Origin: CAYOZN01 sp964408455
GTDB lineage: Bacteria > Planctomycetota > Phycisphaerae > UBA1845 > UTPLA1
Length of the DNA stretch: 64,000 bases
Direction of reading: 5' to 3'
Assembly: GCA_964408455.1 (NCBI GenBank)
Contig: CAYOZN010000028.1
Coordinates: 17,131-81,130, forward strand
The notes beneath the pieces are model-generated. The model did not search any database. It saw nothing but the letters and a program-made list of their open reading frames with translations, and was not told the DNA's origin. Position 1 is the stretch's first letter. Every line of letters begins with the position of its first letter. Both the position numbers and the translations under genes were made by a program. Positions 23,872 to 33,196 of the stretch are shown here, one piece after another.

Positions 23872-24924
23872 TCACGGCGACATCCCCGCGCCCCGGCCCG
23901 CCGGGAGCGTGCCCGCTTCCTGCCCCGGCCGCGCCGGCATCACCCGCGCCAGGAATTGCGCAATCACCGGCAGGCATCGCCGCAGCGTCGGATGGGCCAC
24001 GTAGTATGTCGCCCAGCCGTGCCCCGCCGCCGGCACCCGCACCAGCTCGTGCGGCACGCCTGCCGCCCGGCACGCCGTCTCCAGCCGCAGGGCCTGCTCG
24101 AATGGCACCACCGTGTCCAGATCGCCGTGGATCGTCAGGATCGGCGGATCGCCCGCCGACACGTGCGTCACCGGCGATGCCCCCGCCCAGAGCTGCGGCT
24201 TCTCCGTCGGCGTCGCGCCCAACAGCCCGCTCAAGAGCGGCCGCACCGATGGATCCAGCCCGCTGTTCAGCCGCACCAAATCGGTCGGGCCGTAGATGTT
24301 CACCACGCCGCACACCCGCGTCGCGACGCGCTCGGTCCGCCCCGGCCGCCGGCCCGCGAGTGCCGCATCCATGGCATCGCCGTCGTCCGCCGGCGCCTCC
24401 ACGCAGCGCCATTCGCCCGGCGCCGTCTCCTGCATCATGCCGCCGCCAAGGATCTCCGGATCGTCGCACAGCGCCACCAGCATCGCGAGGTGCGCCCCGG
24501 CCGAGTCCCCGCCGATCGCCATCCGCTCGGGATCGATCCCGTATCGCTCCGCGTTCCGCCGCAAGAAGCGCAGCGCGTCGGCCACGTCTTCGACCTGCGC
24601 GGGAAATCGGGCCCCCGCCGGTGTCAACCGGTAGTCAGCAGATGCCGACACGTAGCCGAGGATCGTCGTCGCCCGCGCCAGCACCCGCAGCCGTGCCCGC
24701 GCGCCGGCCAGCCAGCCGCCACCGTGCACCCACAGCACCGCCGGGCGCGGACCGGCCGCGCCCTGCGGCAGAAAAATGTCCATGTGCACCTTGACGCCGT
24801 CACGCTCCACGAACGCCACGTCGAGTTCCTCGCGAATCTCGTACGGCCCCACGACGGGATCGAGGCAGCCGCCCGCCCCGGCGGCGGCGATCAGACAGAA
24901 CGTGGCCGCGTAGCAGCGGGGCAT
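23872..24924 (-). CDS. alpha/beta hydrolase esterase, predicted lipoprotein
   Basis: A 350-aa exported esterase of the hormone-sensitive-lipase / BD-FAE type. A signal peptide ends in a lipobox (AAGAGGC, Cys20). The oxyanion motif is VLWVHGGGWLAG, the nucleophile lies in AIGGDSAGAHLA, the acid in TIHGDLDTVVPF, and His in VPAAGHGWATYY. The N-terminal DGVKVHMDIFLPQG is typical of this group. It probably acts in the periplasm on ester-linked substrates, perhaps acylated sugars. The Ala/Gly/Pro-rich C-terminal 20 residues are likely disordered. Confidence 0.85.
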   Translation of the reverse strand: MPRCYAATFCLIAAAGAGGCLDPVVGPYEIREELDVAFVERDGVKVHMDIFLPQGAAGPRPAVLWVHGGGWLAGARARLRVLARATTILGYVSASADYRLTPAGARFPAQVEDVADALRFLRRNAERYGIDPERMAIGGDSAGAHLAMLVALCDDPEILGGGMMQETAPGEWRCVEAPADDGDAMDAALAGRRPGRTERVATRVCGVVNIYGPTDLVRLNSGLDPSVRPLLSGLLGATPTEKPQLWAGASPVTHVSAGDPPILTIHGDLDTVVPFEQALRLETACRAAGVPHELVRVPAAGHGWATYYVAHPTLRRCLPVIAQFLARVMPARPGQEAGTLPAGRGAGMSP

Positions 24925-25044
24925 GGCAAACTCCTGTGCGAAGGATTCGGTAGCACGCCGGTCGACGACCCGGCCGGTCGCCGGTCAGCCCGGACGGGAA
25001 CAGCGGATCAGTGCGTCGGCACTATAAGATGTTGCGTAGGTACT

Positions 25045-26079
25045 TCAAGCAGGGAGAGTGCGACCTGTCGTATCCGCGTGCGACGGACGATTCGAAAGGC
25101 GGCCCAGGCAGGCGTTGACCAGGACGCGCCACGGATTTGCCATGAACGGCCACCAGCAGACAGCCCGCCACAGATCGCGAGCGGCCGCCCGCCGATCGCC
25201 ATTCTCCAGATAGTGCATTCCGCTCCGCTCGTGTACGCGCCCCAGCGCGCGGCGTCGAAGCAGGCCCGTCGGCGAAAGTGTGCGATAAGCTGCCGCGTAA
25301 TCGTCGATAAGCCGCAGCATCTCGCGGCGGTGCCGCTCCGGATCGGTCCAGTGCGCCGGCCCCGGCCGTTGCCGAATCAGCGGCTCGCGCAGGATGAGTG
25401 GTCGATGTCGATCGAGCAGCTCGATGGCGATGCGCCGGTCCTCCGCCGCCTTGCCCGCCGCGAATCCGCCGACCGCCAGCAGCGCCTCCTGCCGCACCAG
25501 CAACGACGAGCACAGCCCGGTCAGCACGTTGCGCACCAGCAGTTGCCGTTTCAAAATGTGGGCATCGGCAGGACCATCCCACGCATACCGAACGTGCCGG
25601 CGCTCGCGCGGCGACCACACCATCGCTGCGGTCACGCAAAAATCTGCGTGGATGCCGGCAAGTGCATGCAGTTGACGTTCCAGTTTGTCTGGCAACCACT
25701 CGTCGTCGGCGTCGAGAAAGGCGAGCCAGTGATTGACGCCGGCTGTGCCGCGGCCGCCGAATTGCCGTTCAAAAGCGCGGACCGCCGCCTGAATGCCGGT
25801 GTTGCGGGCAGTCGACGCCCCGGCGTTGTGCTGGCGGATCAGCGTGACTTGCGGCGCATAACGCTGACAGACAGTGGCCGTGTCGTCGCTGCTGCCATCG
25901 TCGACGACGAAGATGGCGTCCGGCGGGCGCGTCTGGCGCATCGCGCTGTCGATGGCATGCGGCAGGATCGACGCCGAGTTGTAGCTCGGGATGACCAGCG
26001 ACACGACGTCGCGCGATGTCCTCGCACGGGATCGCGCAGGGGCGTGAATCGCGGGGGCGGTTCGGGCGGTGCCGTCCAT
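25045..26079 (-). CDS. glycosyltransferase family 2
   Basis: A 344-aa GT-A fold enzyme. VVSLVIPSYNSASILPHAI begins the nucleotide-sugar domain, VVDDGSSDDTATV carries the first Asp motif, and FLDADDEWLPDKL carries the metal-binding DxD. RQHNAGASTARNTGI is also typical. There is no membrane segment; it probably adds a sugar to a lipid-linked or surface glycan in the cytoplasm. The ATG (MDGTART) is preferred over an upstream TTG. It is divergent from rnpA and not in a visible polysaccharide cluster. Confidence 0.85.
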   Translation of the reverse strand: MDGTARTAPAIHAPARSRARTSRDVVSLVIPSYNSASILPHAIDSAMRQTRPPDAIFVVDDGSSDDTATVCQRYAPQVTLIRQHNAGASTARNTGIQAAVRAFERQFGGRGTAGVNHWLAFLDADDEWLPDKLERQLHALAGIHADFCVTAAMVWSPRERRHVRYAWDGPADAHILKRQLLVRNVLTGLCSSLLVRQEALLAVGGFAAGKAAEDRRIAIELLDRHRPLILREPLIRQRPGPAHWTDPERHRREMLRLIDDYAAAYRTLSPTGLLRRRALGRVHERSGMHYLENGDRRAAARDLWRAVCWWPFMANPWRVLVNACLGRLSNRPSHADTTGRTLPA

Positions 26080-26415
26080 GAACAATGCATCGGCTTATTT
26101 CGCCGTGGTTGCGAGTCGGCTGGGCCGGTTCCGCAGGAAGTACGTCGGCCGCGCAAAAAAACAGCGGCCCACTCTTTTGAAGATCCATCTTCATTCGAGT
26201 GGGCCGCCGCGATACGGCCGTTCAGGTGTGTCGTCGCATCAATCACCTGCTGCGACTGCGGCAAAATACCATCGAACAGGCGTTCGTTTCAAGCAAAAAC
26301 TGCGCGTCGCAGCGAATTCACAACCGTCTATGCATGTGATGTTACGACACCACAATCGCGCAAGTGTCGTTCGCGCCGCCGCGCAGGCGTGAGCGCGAAT
26401 CGGCCGCGCAATTTT

Positions 26416-26443
26416 TTCAAATTTTCTGCGTGCACGATAAAAT
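26416..26443 (+). promoter_or_regulatory. candidate promoter for rnpA
   Basis: TTCAAA (26416-26421), a 16-bp spacer and TAAAAT (26438-26443) lie about 50 bp before the gene, in a locally A/T-rich patch. The -10 matches at five of six positions. Confidence 0.35.
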
Positions 26444-26493
26444 CACAACGATCGCGCACGCAGAGCACGCGTTGCAGCATGAGAGGAACTGCC

Positions 26494-26856
26494 TTGCCAA
26501 AGCGTTTCGGATTGCCGGCCGCGCGGCGCCTGTCGGGCCGCACCGCCTATGCGCGCGTGTTCGGCGGACGCTGTTCCGCTGGGAACAAGCTGCTCGTCGT
26601 GTACGCCCGCCGCAACGGCCTGCCATACTCGCGCCTTGGCCTTTCGGTCGGTCGCCGGTGCGGTCCGGCGGTGCAGCGCGTGCGGCTCAAGCGGCTATTG
26701 CGTGAGGCATTTCGGCTCGAGGCCGCCGCGCTGCCCGCCGGCTACGACATCATCTGCATTCCGCAGCCGGGCGGGCGGCCGACGCTGGAGAATTATCGCC
26801 GCGCCCTGCAACTGGTCGTCCAGCGGGCCGTGGACAAATGCCCGCCGCCGGCATGA
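26494..26856 (+). CDS. rnpA: ribonuclease P protein component
   Basis: A 120-aa basic protein that assists the RNase P RNA in cutting tRNA 5' leaders. The diagnostic RNR-type motif is present as RVRLKRLLREAFR, preceded by YSRLGLSVGRRCGPAVQR and followed by AGYDIICIPQPG. The TTG start is chosen because AGAGGA lies six bases upstream; an in-frame ATG at 26479 would add five residues. The usual partner rpmH was not found upstream, and yidD/yidC are not downstream. Confidence 0.88.
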   Translation: MPKRFGLPAARRLSGRTAYARVFGGRCSAGNKLLVVYARRNGLPYSRLGLSVGRRCGPAVQRVRLKRLLREAFRLEAAALPAGYDIICIPQPGGRPTLENYRRALQLVVQRAVDKCPPPA

Positions 26857-27052
26857 TGTTCGCCAGGCACGACCGAAAAGCAGCATTGCCGCGTTTGCGG
26901 ACGCACCGGAAAAATAAACTCGGGCAGCCCGCGCGCCGAAGAGAGGGGGGTGGCGACCTGCCCGGCCGGCAGGCACCTCCCGGGCGGAACACCGGTTCAC
27001 AATCCGCTGCGGCCGCAGTATGCAGCCGCGGCGGTCTTCCCACCAGGCCGGG

Positions 27053-27083
27053 GCCCCCTCCAGCGGGGGCTTCGGTCGTTTTT
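27053..27083 (+). terminator. possible terminator downstream of rnpA
   Basis: GCCCCC (27053-27058) pairs with GGGGGC (27065-27070), followed by TTCGGTCGTTTTT. The U-tract starts eight bases after the stem, so it is imperfect. It lies about 200 bp beyond rnpA and next to the 3' end of the convergent CNNM gene. Confidence 0.4.
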
Positions 27084-28107
27084 ACCAGGCAGCCAGCTCA
27101 CCGACGATCTCTTCCACCAGGTCCTTCACAGTGACAACGCCAAGGCACCGCCCATTCGGGTCCACCACGATGGCGATGCGGCGATACTCGCGCTGGAGCA
27201 GCGCCAGCGCGTCCATGACCGGGAGGCGCGCCGGTATCGGGATGGGCGGGCGTGCCAGCGAGGCCATGTCCGAGGCCGCCGGCGCGCCGAGAACATCGAG
27301 CATGTGCACCACGCCGACCACGTTGCGGCGATCGCCGCGATAGATCGGAATGCGCGAATGCCGCAGCCGTCGAAGGCGCTGTTCGATCGAGCCGCGCGTC
27401 GCCTCGGCCGGCAGCATCTCGACGCTGGCAGAAGGCACCATGATCGATCCGACGCGGACGGTCTTGAGCAGGTGAACGCGCTCGATGATCGTGCTCTGCA
27501 TGCGCGACAGCACGCCCTCTGCGGCGCCTTCGCGCAGCACCTGGTAGACATCGAGAGAGGTGTGCAGCGCCGAGCCGGACGTGGTCTGGCGGTTCAGCTT
27601 GCGAAGGGCCAGATTGGATATCCAGCGCTGCACCGCCACGATGCCCGTCCATTGAAACAGAAGGTGCGTTGCACGGAGAATCCCCGCCAGCCGCGGCATC
27701 AGGCGGTCTGCATTCCGCTGAAATACGTTCTTGGGCACGATCTCGCCGAAGACGAACACGATGGGCGTCAGAATCATCGTGGTGTACAGCTCTGCAAGCT
27801 GCTCGCCGCTCCCGCGCGAGGTCGCTTCGACGGCGTGCAGGAGAACGAACGTCAGGCACAGCGGGGCGGCATAGTTTGCGAGATTGGTGCCGAACAGGGT
27901 GGTGAACAACAGGCCGCTGCGATCGGAAAGGAGCTCGAGCATCCGCCGCGCGTTGACATCGCCCTGGTGGGCCAGCAGGCGCAGCCGTGCGCTGTTGGTG
28001 CAGTATATGCCGGTCTCGGCCCCGCTGAACAGCCCGGAGAGCAGCACGAACACGGCACAGCCCGCCAGCCCCGCCAGTGTCGCACCGATGGCAGCATCGG
28101 CAATCAT
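27082..28107 (-). CDS. CNNM transmembrane / CBS-pair protein
   Basis: A 341-aa membrane protein of the HlyC/CorC (DUF21) group. The CNNM domain at ~1-190 has about four membrane segments (FVLLSGLFSGAETGIY, LCLTFVLLHAV, PIVFVFGEIVPKNVF, the conserved E-x-x-P-K). A CBS pair follows, with HSRIPIYRGDRRNVVGVVHMLDVL and RRIAIVVDPNGRCLGVVTVKDLVEEIVGEL. The C-terminal CorC domain is missing, unlike in its neighbour. Members are linked to Mg2+/Co2+ transport. Its start overlaps the upstream gene's stop by 4 bp. Confidence 0.85.
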   Translation of the reverse strand: MIADAAIGATLAGLAGCAVFVLLSGLFSGAETGIYCTNSARLRLLAHQGDVNARRMLELLSDRSGLLFTTLFGTNLANYAAPLCLTFVLLHAVEATSRGSGEQLAELYTTMILTPIVFVFGEIVPKNVFQRNADRLMPRLAGILRATHLLFQWTGIVAVQRWISNLALRKLNRQTTSGSALHTSLDVYQVLREGAAEGVLSRMQSTIIERVHLLKTVRVGSIMVPSASVEMLPAEATRGSIEQRLRRLRHSRIPIYRGDRRNVVGVVHMLDVLGAPAASDMASLARPPIPIPARLPVMDALALLQREYRRIAIVVDPNGRCLGVVTVKDLVEEIVGELAAW

Positions 28108-29501
28108 GCGTTGCCCTCCGCGTGCCCGGGGTTTCCGACGCCGTCCTGCGCCGATTCGCCGTGCGGCTGCGTCGATTCACGCAGAAGAATCAGCAGGTCG
28201 GGATTCAACTCGACCGGTTCGTCGAGCACGAGGCGCGCCTGCATGATGCGGCGGCGCTTCATGCGGTTGACGACCAGCCGGGCATGGCCAAGCCGCACTT
28301 CGTCGTACACCTGCGGCAGCCGGTCGAGCGCCTCGGCGATCAGACCGCCGACGGTGTGGATGCGCGTCTCCTCGAGCGGCAGGTTGAAGGCCGAGCAGAA
28401 GTCGTGCACGTCCAGACCCGCATCGACCAGGTAGGTGCGATCGTCAATTCGCATCAGCGGCGGCAGGTCCGACCGTTCTTCAGGGACGCGAATCTCGCCG
28501 ACGATCGCCTCAAGCACATCTTCGAGTGCGAGGATGCCGGCGAGGCCGCCGTATTCGTCGACCACGATTGCGATCTGCGACGCCGTCTCGCGAAAGGTGC
28601 GCAGGGCCGCCTCGCAACTGGCCTGCTCGGGGATGAAGCGGACCGGCCGCACCAGCCGTTCGATGGGCGTATCGCCTGCCACGAGGAATTCGCGGGCATG
28701 TACCACGCCCAGGATGTCGTCGATGTTGCCGCGGTAGACAGGAATGCGAAGCAGCCGGCTGGTGCGGAAGAGGCGCGTCAGTTCCGAGCGGCCCTTGTCG
28801 AGGTTGAAGGCGACGAGATCCACGCGCGGCGTCATGACGGCACTGACACGAAGGTGACCCAGATCGAGCAGGCGATGAAGAATGGTCGTTTCGCGGGCGT
28901 CGAGGACGCCTTCGGACCTGCTGATGTCGATGAGGCGCTGAAGGTCCTCGGGGCCGACGGTCGTCGCCTCGGGCGTAGTAAGGATGCGTGTGAGCGGCTC
29001 CACGACGGTGACGTTGAGCACCTTGCGCACGGGAAGCGTGATGATTTCGAAGAATCGCAGAAACACGGCTGCCGCAGGGGCCAACTGCTCGGCGATGCTC
29101 AGGGCGATGAGCTTGGGCATGATCTCCGCGAACATGAGTGCGACGAGGAAGCCGGCCAGGCCGAAGACGGTTTTCCAGATGGTTTCTGCCCCGGCCCCGG
29201 CAGCGCCGATGAGCCAGGCGGGCGGCTGTTCGCCGAGTCGTGCGGCAGTGATGCCCAGCATGGTGTAGAGCAGGATGTTGACGGTGATGTTGGAAAGCAG
29301 CACCGTGGAGAGCAGCTCCGTCGGCTGCTCCCGCAGGCGGAGAACGATGCTGGCGGCCCCGCGCGGCGACTTTTTCAGGCGGTACAGATACTGTCGGCTG
29401 AGGGCGAAAAGGGCGGTTTCGCTGGCGGAAATCATGCCGGAAAGCGCGGTAAGCAGCACCAGCGCCAGAAGTCGCAGCAGGTTTTCCTGAATGGCATGCA
29501 C
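28104..29501 (-). CDS. CNNM/CBS/CorC hemolysin-family protein
   Basis: A 465-aa membrane protein with the full CNNM architecture: transmembrane domain (LTALSGMISASETALFALS, FAEIMPKLIAL), a CBS pair (LRIPVYRGNIDDILGVVHAREFL; IAIVVDEYGGLAGILALEDVLEAIVGEI) and the C-terminal CorC_HlyC domain (DRTYLVDAGLDVHDFCSAFNLPL). It probably functions in divalent-cation efflux or its regulation. It is coupled to the shorter paralogue by ATGA overlap, so the two may form a heteromeric unit. Confidence 0.9.
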   Translation of the reverse strand: MHAIQENLLRLLALVLLTALSGMISASETALFALSRQYLYRLKKSPRGAASIVLRLREQPTELLSTVLLSNITVNILLYTMLGITAARLGEQPPAWLIGAAGAGAETIWKTVFGLAGFLVALMFAEIMPKLIALSIAEQLAPAAAVFLRFFEIITLPVRKVLNVTVVEPLTRILTTPEATTVGPEDLQRLIDISRSEGVLDARETTILHRLLDLGHLRVSAVMTPRVDLVAFNLDKGRSELTRLFRTSRLLRIPVYRGNIDDILGVVHAREFLVAGDTPIERLVRPVRFIPEQASCEAALRTFRETASQIAIVVDEYGGLAGILALEDVLEAIVGEIRVPEERSDLPPLMRIDDRTYLVDAGLDVHDFCSAFNLPLEETRIHTVGGLIAEALDRLPQVYDEVRLGHARLVVNRMKRRRIMQARLVLDEPVELNPDLLILLRESTQPHGESAQDGVGNPGHAEGNA

Positions 29502-29635
29502 CGCGTCTTGCCCATCGCAACCCCCGGCGCGATCTTATCGAGGCGCCGGGCGAGTGTCGATTGACTGCACCGAAGGAGCAGCAATTTCTGCGGGCTCTTC
29601 GGCGACGCGCCGGCGTCGCTTTACGAGGACGACAG

Positions 29636-30460
29636 GTGGAACTCACGGATGCATTAATTCTGGCCGGCGTCGGCCTGGTTTCGGGCGTGTGCGGCGGACT
29701 GTTGGGCATCGGCGGTTCGGTGGTCATGATCCCCGGCATGGTGCTGCTGTTCGGCGCCGATCAACAGCATCTATACCAGGCCACGGCGATGATCGTGAAT
29801 TTTTTCATCGTGGGGCCGGCGGTGCTTCGACACGTTCAGATGCAGGCGACGCTGCGGCCAATCGTGCGGCTGATGATTCCCAGCGCGATCGTCGGCGTCG
29901 TCGCCGGCGTATTGCTCAGCGAGCTGCCGGTCTTCCGCGGGTCGGGGCAGGGCTGGCTCCAGATCGGGTTTGCCGTCTTTCTGGGTTACGTTTTTGTCTA
30001 CAACTTGAATCGGCTTCGGTCCAACACGCGGCTTCCGAAGATGGAGGAACGTCATGCCGCGGCGTCGTCGCGCTGGATCAGCATCGGCGTCGTAGGGGTG
30101 CCAATGGGGCTGTTGGGCGGCCTTCTCGGGATTGGCGGCGGATTGTATGCCGTGCCGGCGCAGCAGCTGGGGCTGCGGGTGCCGCTCCCGAACGCCATCG
30201 CCAACTCCGCGGCGACCATGCTGTGGTCGAGCATCGTGGGGGCGATCTTCAAGAATGCGTGGCTTGGCCGTCACGGGGCGAGCTGGGGCGAGTCGCTGGT
30301 CATGGCGGCTTGCCTGATCCCGACGGCGATGCTGGGCTCCTACGCCGCGGCGGCGCGGGTTCATCGCTGGCCCGTTCGTGTCATACGGGTGGCATTCGCG
30401 GCGCTGCTGCTCTACTGCGCCGTGCGGCTTTTTCTGGCCGGCTGGCAGCAACTTCGGTGA
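29636..30460 (+). CDS. TauE/SafE family sulfite/organosulfonate exporter-like permease
   Basis: A 274-aa membrane protein with about eight hydrophobic helices in two repeats. Both repeats carry the family's glycine motif: GGLLGIGGSVVMIPGMV near residue 20 and GGLLGIGGGLYAVPA near 165. The substrate is typically sulfite, sulfonates or another small anion; no sulfur genes are adjacent. The GTG start follows GAGGAC at proper spacing and removes a basic extension that is not conserved. Confidence 0.88.
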   Translation: MELTDALILAGVGLVSGVCGGLLGIGGSVVMIPGMVLLFGADQQHLYQATAMIVNFFIVGPAVLRHVQMQATLRPIVRLMIPSAIVGVVAGVLLSELPVFRGSGQGWLQIGFAVFLGYVFVYNLNRLRSNTRLPKMEERHAAASSRWISIGVVGVPMGLLGGLLGIGGGLYAVPAQQLGLRVPLPNAIANSAATMLWSSIVGAIFKNAWLGRHGASWGESLVMAACLIPTAMLGSYAAAARVHRWPVRVIRVAFAALLLYCAVRLFLAGWQQLR

Positions 30461-30625
30461 TATCGCGAAATCAGAGCCGGGCGGTCCTCAGCACGGACAG
30501 TTCCACGGCACAGCGAGCCATCGTGGGACTGACTCAGCGCGCGGATGCGCCGGTCGGGAATACCACTGCGCTGATTGCGAGATCCCGGCTGAGGACAACA
30601 AGGCTCTGACTGGAGACAACACGAT

Positions 30626-31684
30626 TCAAAAGCCGGCGGGCAGCGCAAAGTCGGCAATGAAGACCTGGCTGTCGCCGAGCGAGCCGCGCTGACTGGTCCA
30701 CATCATTTTAGTGCCATCCGGGCTGAAGACGGGCAGGCCGTCGAATCGCGGGCTGTGCGTCACCCGGTGAGAAAAACCGGTCTCAATGTTCAGGAGGTAC
30801 ACTTCGTAGTTGCGATGGCCATGGGCACTGGTGGTATAGACGATGCTGCGCCCGTTCGGGTGCCAGAAGGGCGCCCAGCGGACGATCGACTCGTGCCGCG
30901 TGAGCTGGCGCTCACCGGTGCCGTCGGTATTAATGACGAAGATCTGGAGGTTGCTGTCGCCCTTGCGATCCGAGCGATAAATGATGCGCTGGCCATCGGG
31001 GGAAAAAAATGGCCCGCCGTCATAACCTGGCTCGTTGGTCAGTTGGCGCACGCCGCTGCCGTCGGCGTTCATGATGTAGAGATCGGGATCGCCGTCGCGA
31101 TCGCTGCTGAAGACGATCGCTTGGCCCGATGGGCTGTATGCGCACTCAGCATCGTAGCCGGTCTCGGTGGTGAGCTGCCGCGGATTTGAGCCATCGATAT
31201 CGGCCTCGATCACGTCCATGCCGCCGGGCATATCCCACTGATAGCTGCTGCCTTCGCGGTGGTACACGTTGGGATTGGGCATGTCGGGGTTCAAATAGCT
31301 GGAGGCGTAGATGATCTTGCGGCCATCCGGACGAAAGAAGCCGCAGGTGCAGGCGCCGCCGCCGGGGCTGACCTGTCGCAGGCTGCCGGTAATGGGCGCG
31401 CCATCTGCGTCGAGTTCCAGCGTGAACATCTGGTAGGCGGATTCGTTCTGCGGGAATGCCTGAAAGATGATCATGTGGCTGTCGGGAGAGAAGTAGGCCT
31501 CGCCGGATTTGGACAGGCCCATGTCCTGCGCCGTCAACTGGCGCACGTTGGTCAGGAGCTTTGCCTCGGCCTGTGCCCAGCCGTCTTCGGGTATGTTGTC
31601 GTGCTCGATGCGAAAGCCCGCCTGCGAGCAGCCGGCGCTGAAGATCAGTGCAGCCAGCAGGGCATCCCATTTGCGATGTGACAT
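30626..31684 (-). CDS. TolB-like WD40/PD40 beta-propeller lipoprotein
   Basis: A 352-aa exported lipoprotein (MSHRKWDALLAALIFSAGC lipobox, Cys19). The body has about five PD40 blades with the repeated pattern 'FSPDG..I.Y.SDR.GD.dlYv.n.DG...rqLT': YSPSGQAIVFSSDRDGDPDL, FFSPDGQRIIYRSDRKGD and others. Such propellers usually bind proteins at the envelope. tol-pal genes are not nearby, so it is not TolB itself. The start was taken at the signal peptide. Confidence 0.85.
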   Translation of the reverse strand: MSHRKWDALLAALIFSAGCSQAGFRIEHDNIPEDGWAQAEAKLLTNVRQLTAQDMGLSKSGEAYFSPDSHMIIFQAFPQNESAYQMFTLELDADGAPITGSLRQVSPGGGACTCGFFRPDGRKIIYASSYLNPDMPNPNVYHREGSSYQWDMPGGMDVIEADIDGSNPRQLTTETGYDAECAYSPSGQAIVFSSDRDGDPDLYIMNADGSGVRQLTNEPGYDGGPFFSPDGQRIIYRSDRKGDSNLQIFVINTDGTGERQLTRHESIVRWAPFWHPNGRSIVYTTSAHGHRNYEVYLLNIETGFSHRVTHSPRFDGLPVFSPDGTKMMWTSQRGSLGDSQVFIADFALPAGF

Positions 31685-31896
31685 TGCGTTCGCTCCGCGA
31701 TGTTGACCGGTATTTTGGCTTGTGCCGCCTGGGCAATATATCAGGTCTGAAATAGCGATCCAGCGGGGCGGACCTTTGGCATCGCCCCTGCCGCGCAGAT
31801 ATACTGGGGCGGTGGACGCGACCGCGGTGCGTCGCCGGCGGACTGAATGCACCGCCGCCAGGACTGCCAATTCCGCGGCTGGAAAGCGACGAATTT

Positions 31897-32718
31897 TTGG
31901 ATATCACACTGCTCTGCATCGGAGACGTTGTCGGCCGGCCGGGGCGGACGATCGTGGCCCGTGCGCTGCCGGTGCTCGTTTCCCGGCACGGCATCGATTG
32001 CGTCATTACCAACGTCGAGAACACGGCCAACGGCTCGGGCCTGACGGCGACGCTCTACGAGAAATTCCTTCACTACGGCGTGCACCTGATGACACTGGGC
32101 GATCACATCTATCGCCGCGCCGAGGTGCTGCCGGTGCTGTCGCAGTCGGACTGCATCGTGCGGCCGGTGAATTATCCGCCGGGAAGTGTGGGCCGCGAGT
32201 TTGCCGTCTATCGCACTGCGCGCGGTCCGGGGGTCGCCGTGATTTCGGTCATGGGTCGGCTTTTTATGAAGCCGCCGTGCGACTGCCCGTTCGCGGCCGT
32301 GGACCGGATCATCAACAGAATTCCGGCGGATGTGCGGATCGTGGTCGTGGATGTGCACGCCGAGGCAACCAGCGAGAAAGTGGCGATGGGCTGGCACCTG
32401 AATGGACGGGCCAGCGTGGTGTTCGGCACCCACACGCACGTGCCCACGAGCGACGAGGGCATTCTCGATCGCGGCACGGCGTATATCACCGATGTGGGCA
32501 TGACGGGTCCGTACGACTCGGTGCTGGGCCGGCGCAAGGACCGGGTGCTGAAATTCATGACGACCGGCCTGCCGTCGGCGTTCGACGTGGCGACGGACGA
32601 CGTTCGGCTGTGCGGCGTCCTGGTGCGGGTGGACTCGGACACCGGCCGGGCGCGACACATCGAGCGGGTCTGCGTGCGGGAAAACGAGCTGCCCCCTGCG
32701 AGCGGGACCGATGATTGA
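31897..32718 (+). CDS. YmdB-type metallophosphodiesterase
   Basis: A 273-aa calcineurin-like phosphoesterase of the TIGR00282/YmdB group, which hydrolyses cyclic nucleotides. Metal ligands appear in order: LCIGDVVGRPGR, ITNVENTANG, TLGDHIYRR, VDVHAEATSEK and GTHTHVPTSDE. The usual GNH motif reads GDH. The start is a TTG preceded by GGAAAG; no ATG fits. It heads the operon ymdB-GNAT-xseA-xseB-ispA-dxs; its stop overlaps the GNAT start. Confidence 0.9.
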   Translation: MDITLLCIGDVVGRPGRTIVARALPVLVSRHGIDCVITNVENTANGSGLTATLYEKFLHYGVHLMTLGDHIYRRAEVLPVLSQSDCIVRPVNYPPGSVGREFAVYRTARGPGVAVISVMGRLFMKPPCDCPFAAVDRIINRIPADVRIVVVDVHAEATSEKVAMGWHLNGRASVVFGTHTHVPTSDEGILDRGTAYITDVGMTGPYDSVLGRRKDRVLKFMTTGLPSAFDVATDDVRLCGVLVRVDSDTGRARHIERVCVRENELPPASGTDD

Positions 32719-33196
32719 CGTAATGAATGCGATCCGGCTGGAGGCCACGAGCCGCGCGGACGGCGAGGCGATTGCCGCCGTGGTGCGGGAAGTCTTCGCG
32801 GAGTATGGCTTCACGTGGGAGGCCGACGGCTACTGCGCGGACCTGTACGACCCGGTGAAGCACTACGTAGAACCGGGCGGCATGTTCTGGACGCTGTTCG
32901 AGGGCGACCGCGTTATCGGCTGCGTCGGCGTTTCTGTGTACGGCGACGAGGCGGAGCTTCACCGCATGTATCTGAGTCGCGCCTGCCGCGGGCGGGGTCT
33001 GGGGCGGCTTCTGCTGGACGCGGCTTTGACGCATGCGCGTTCACGCGGGTGCCGGGCCATGCGGGCCTGGAGCGATGTGAAGCTGACCGATGCGCACCAG
33101 CTTTACCTGAAAAGCGGTTTTGTGCAGGATGGCCATCGCATCTGCGACGATCCGGACAAGAGCCCGGAGTACGGCTTCTGGAAAGAGCCGCTGTGA
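32711..33196 (+). CDS. GNAT-family N-acetyltransferase
   Basis: A 161-aa acetyltransferase. Core motifs are VIGCVGVSVYGDEAELHRMYLSRACRGRGLGRLLLDAAL (acetyl-CoA loop RGRGLG) and AHQLYLKSGFV. The C-terminal DKSPEYGFWKEPL is typical of a small GNAT subgroup. The substrate is unknown. Its ATG lies 8 bp inside the previous gene, and its TGA overlaps the GTG of xseA, so it is embedded in a coupled operon. Confidence 0.85.
   Translation: MIDVMNAIRLEATSRADGEAIAAVVREVFAEYGFTWEADGYCADLYDPVKHYVEPGGMFWTLFEGDRVIGCVGVSVYGDEAELHRMYLSRACRGRGLGRLLLDAALTHARSRGCRAMRAWSDVKLTDAHQLYLKSGFVQDGHRICDDPDKSPEYGFWKEPL

Noticed and set aside
23857..26478. Very long plus-strand open frame ahead of rnpA
   Set aside because: It runs antisense to the esterase and glycosyltransferase genes; only its last 120 codons are RnpA.
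30461..30625. Small RNA or gene between the TauE-like and beta-propeller genes
   Set aside because: No promoter, terminator or coding pattern is visible in the 165-bp convergent spacer.
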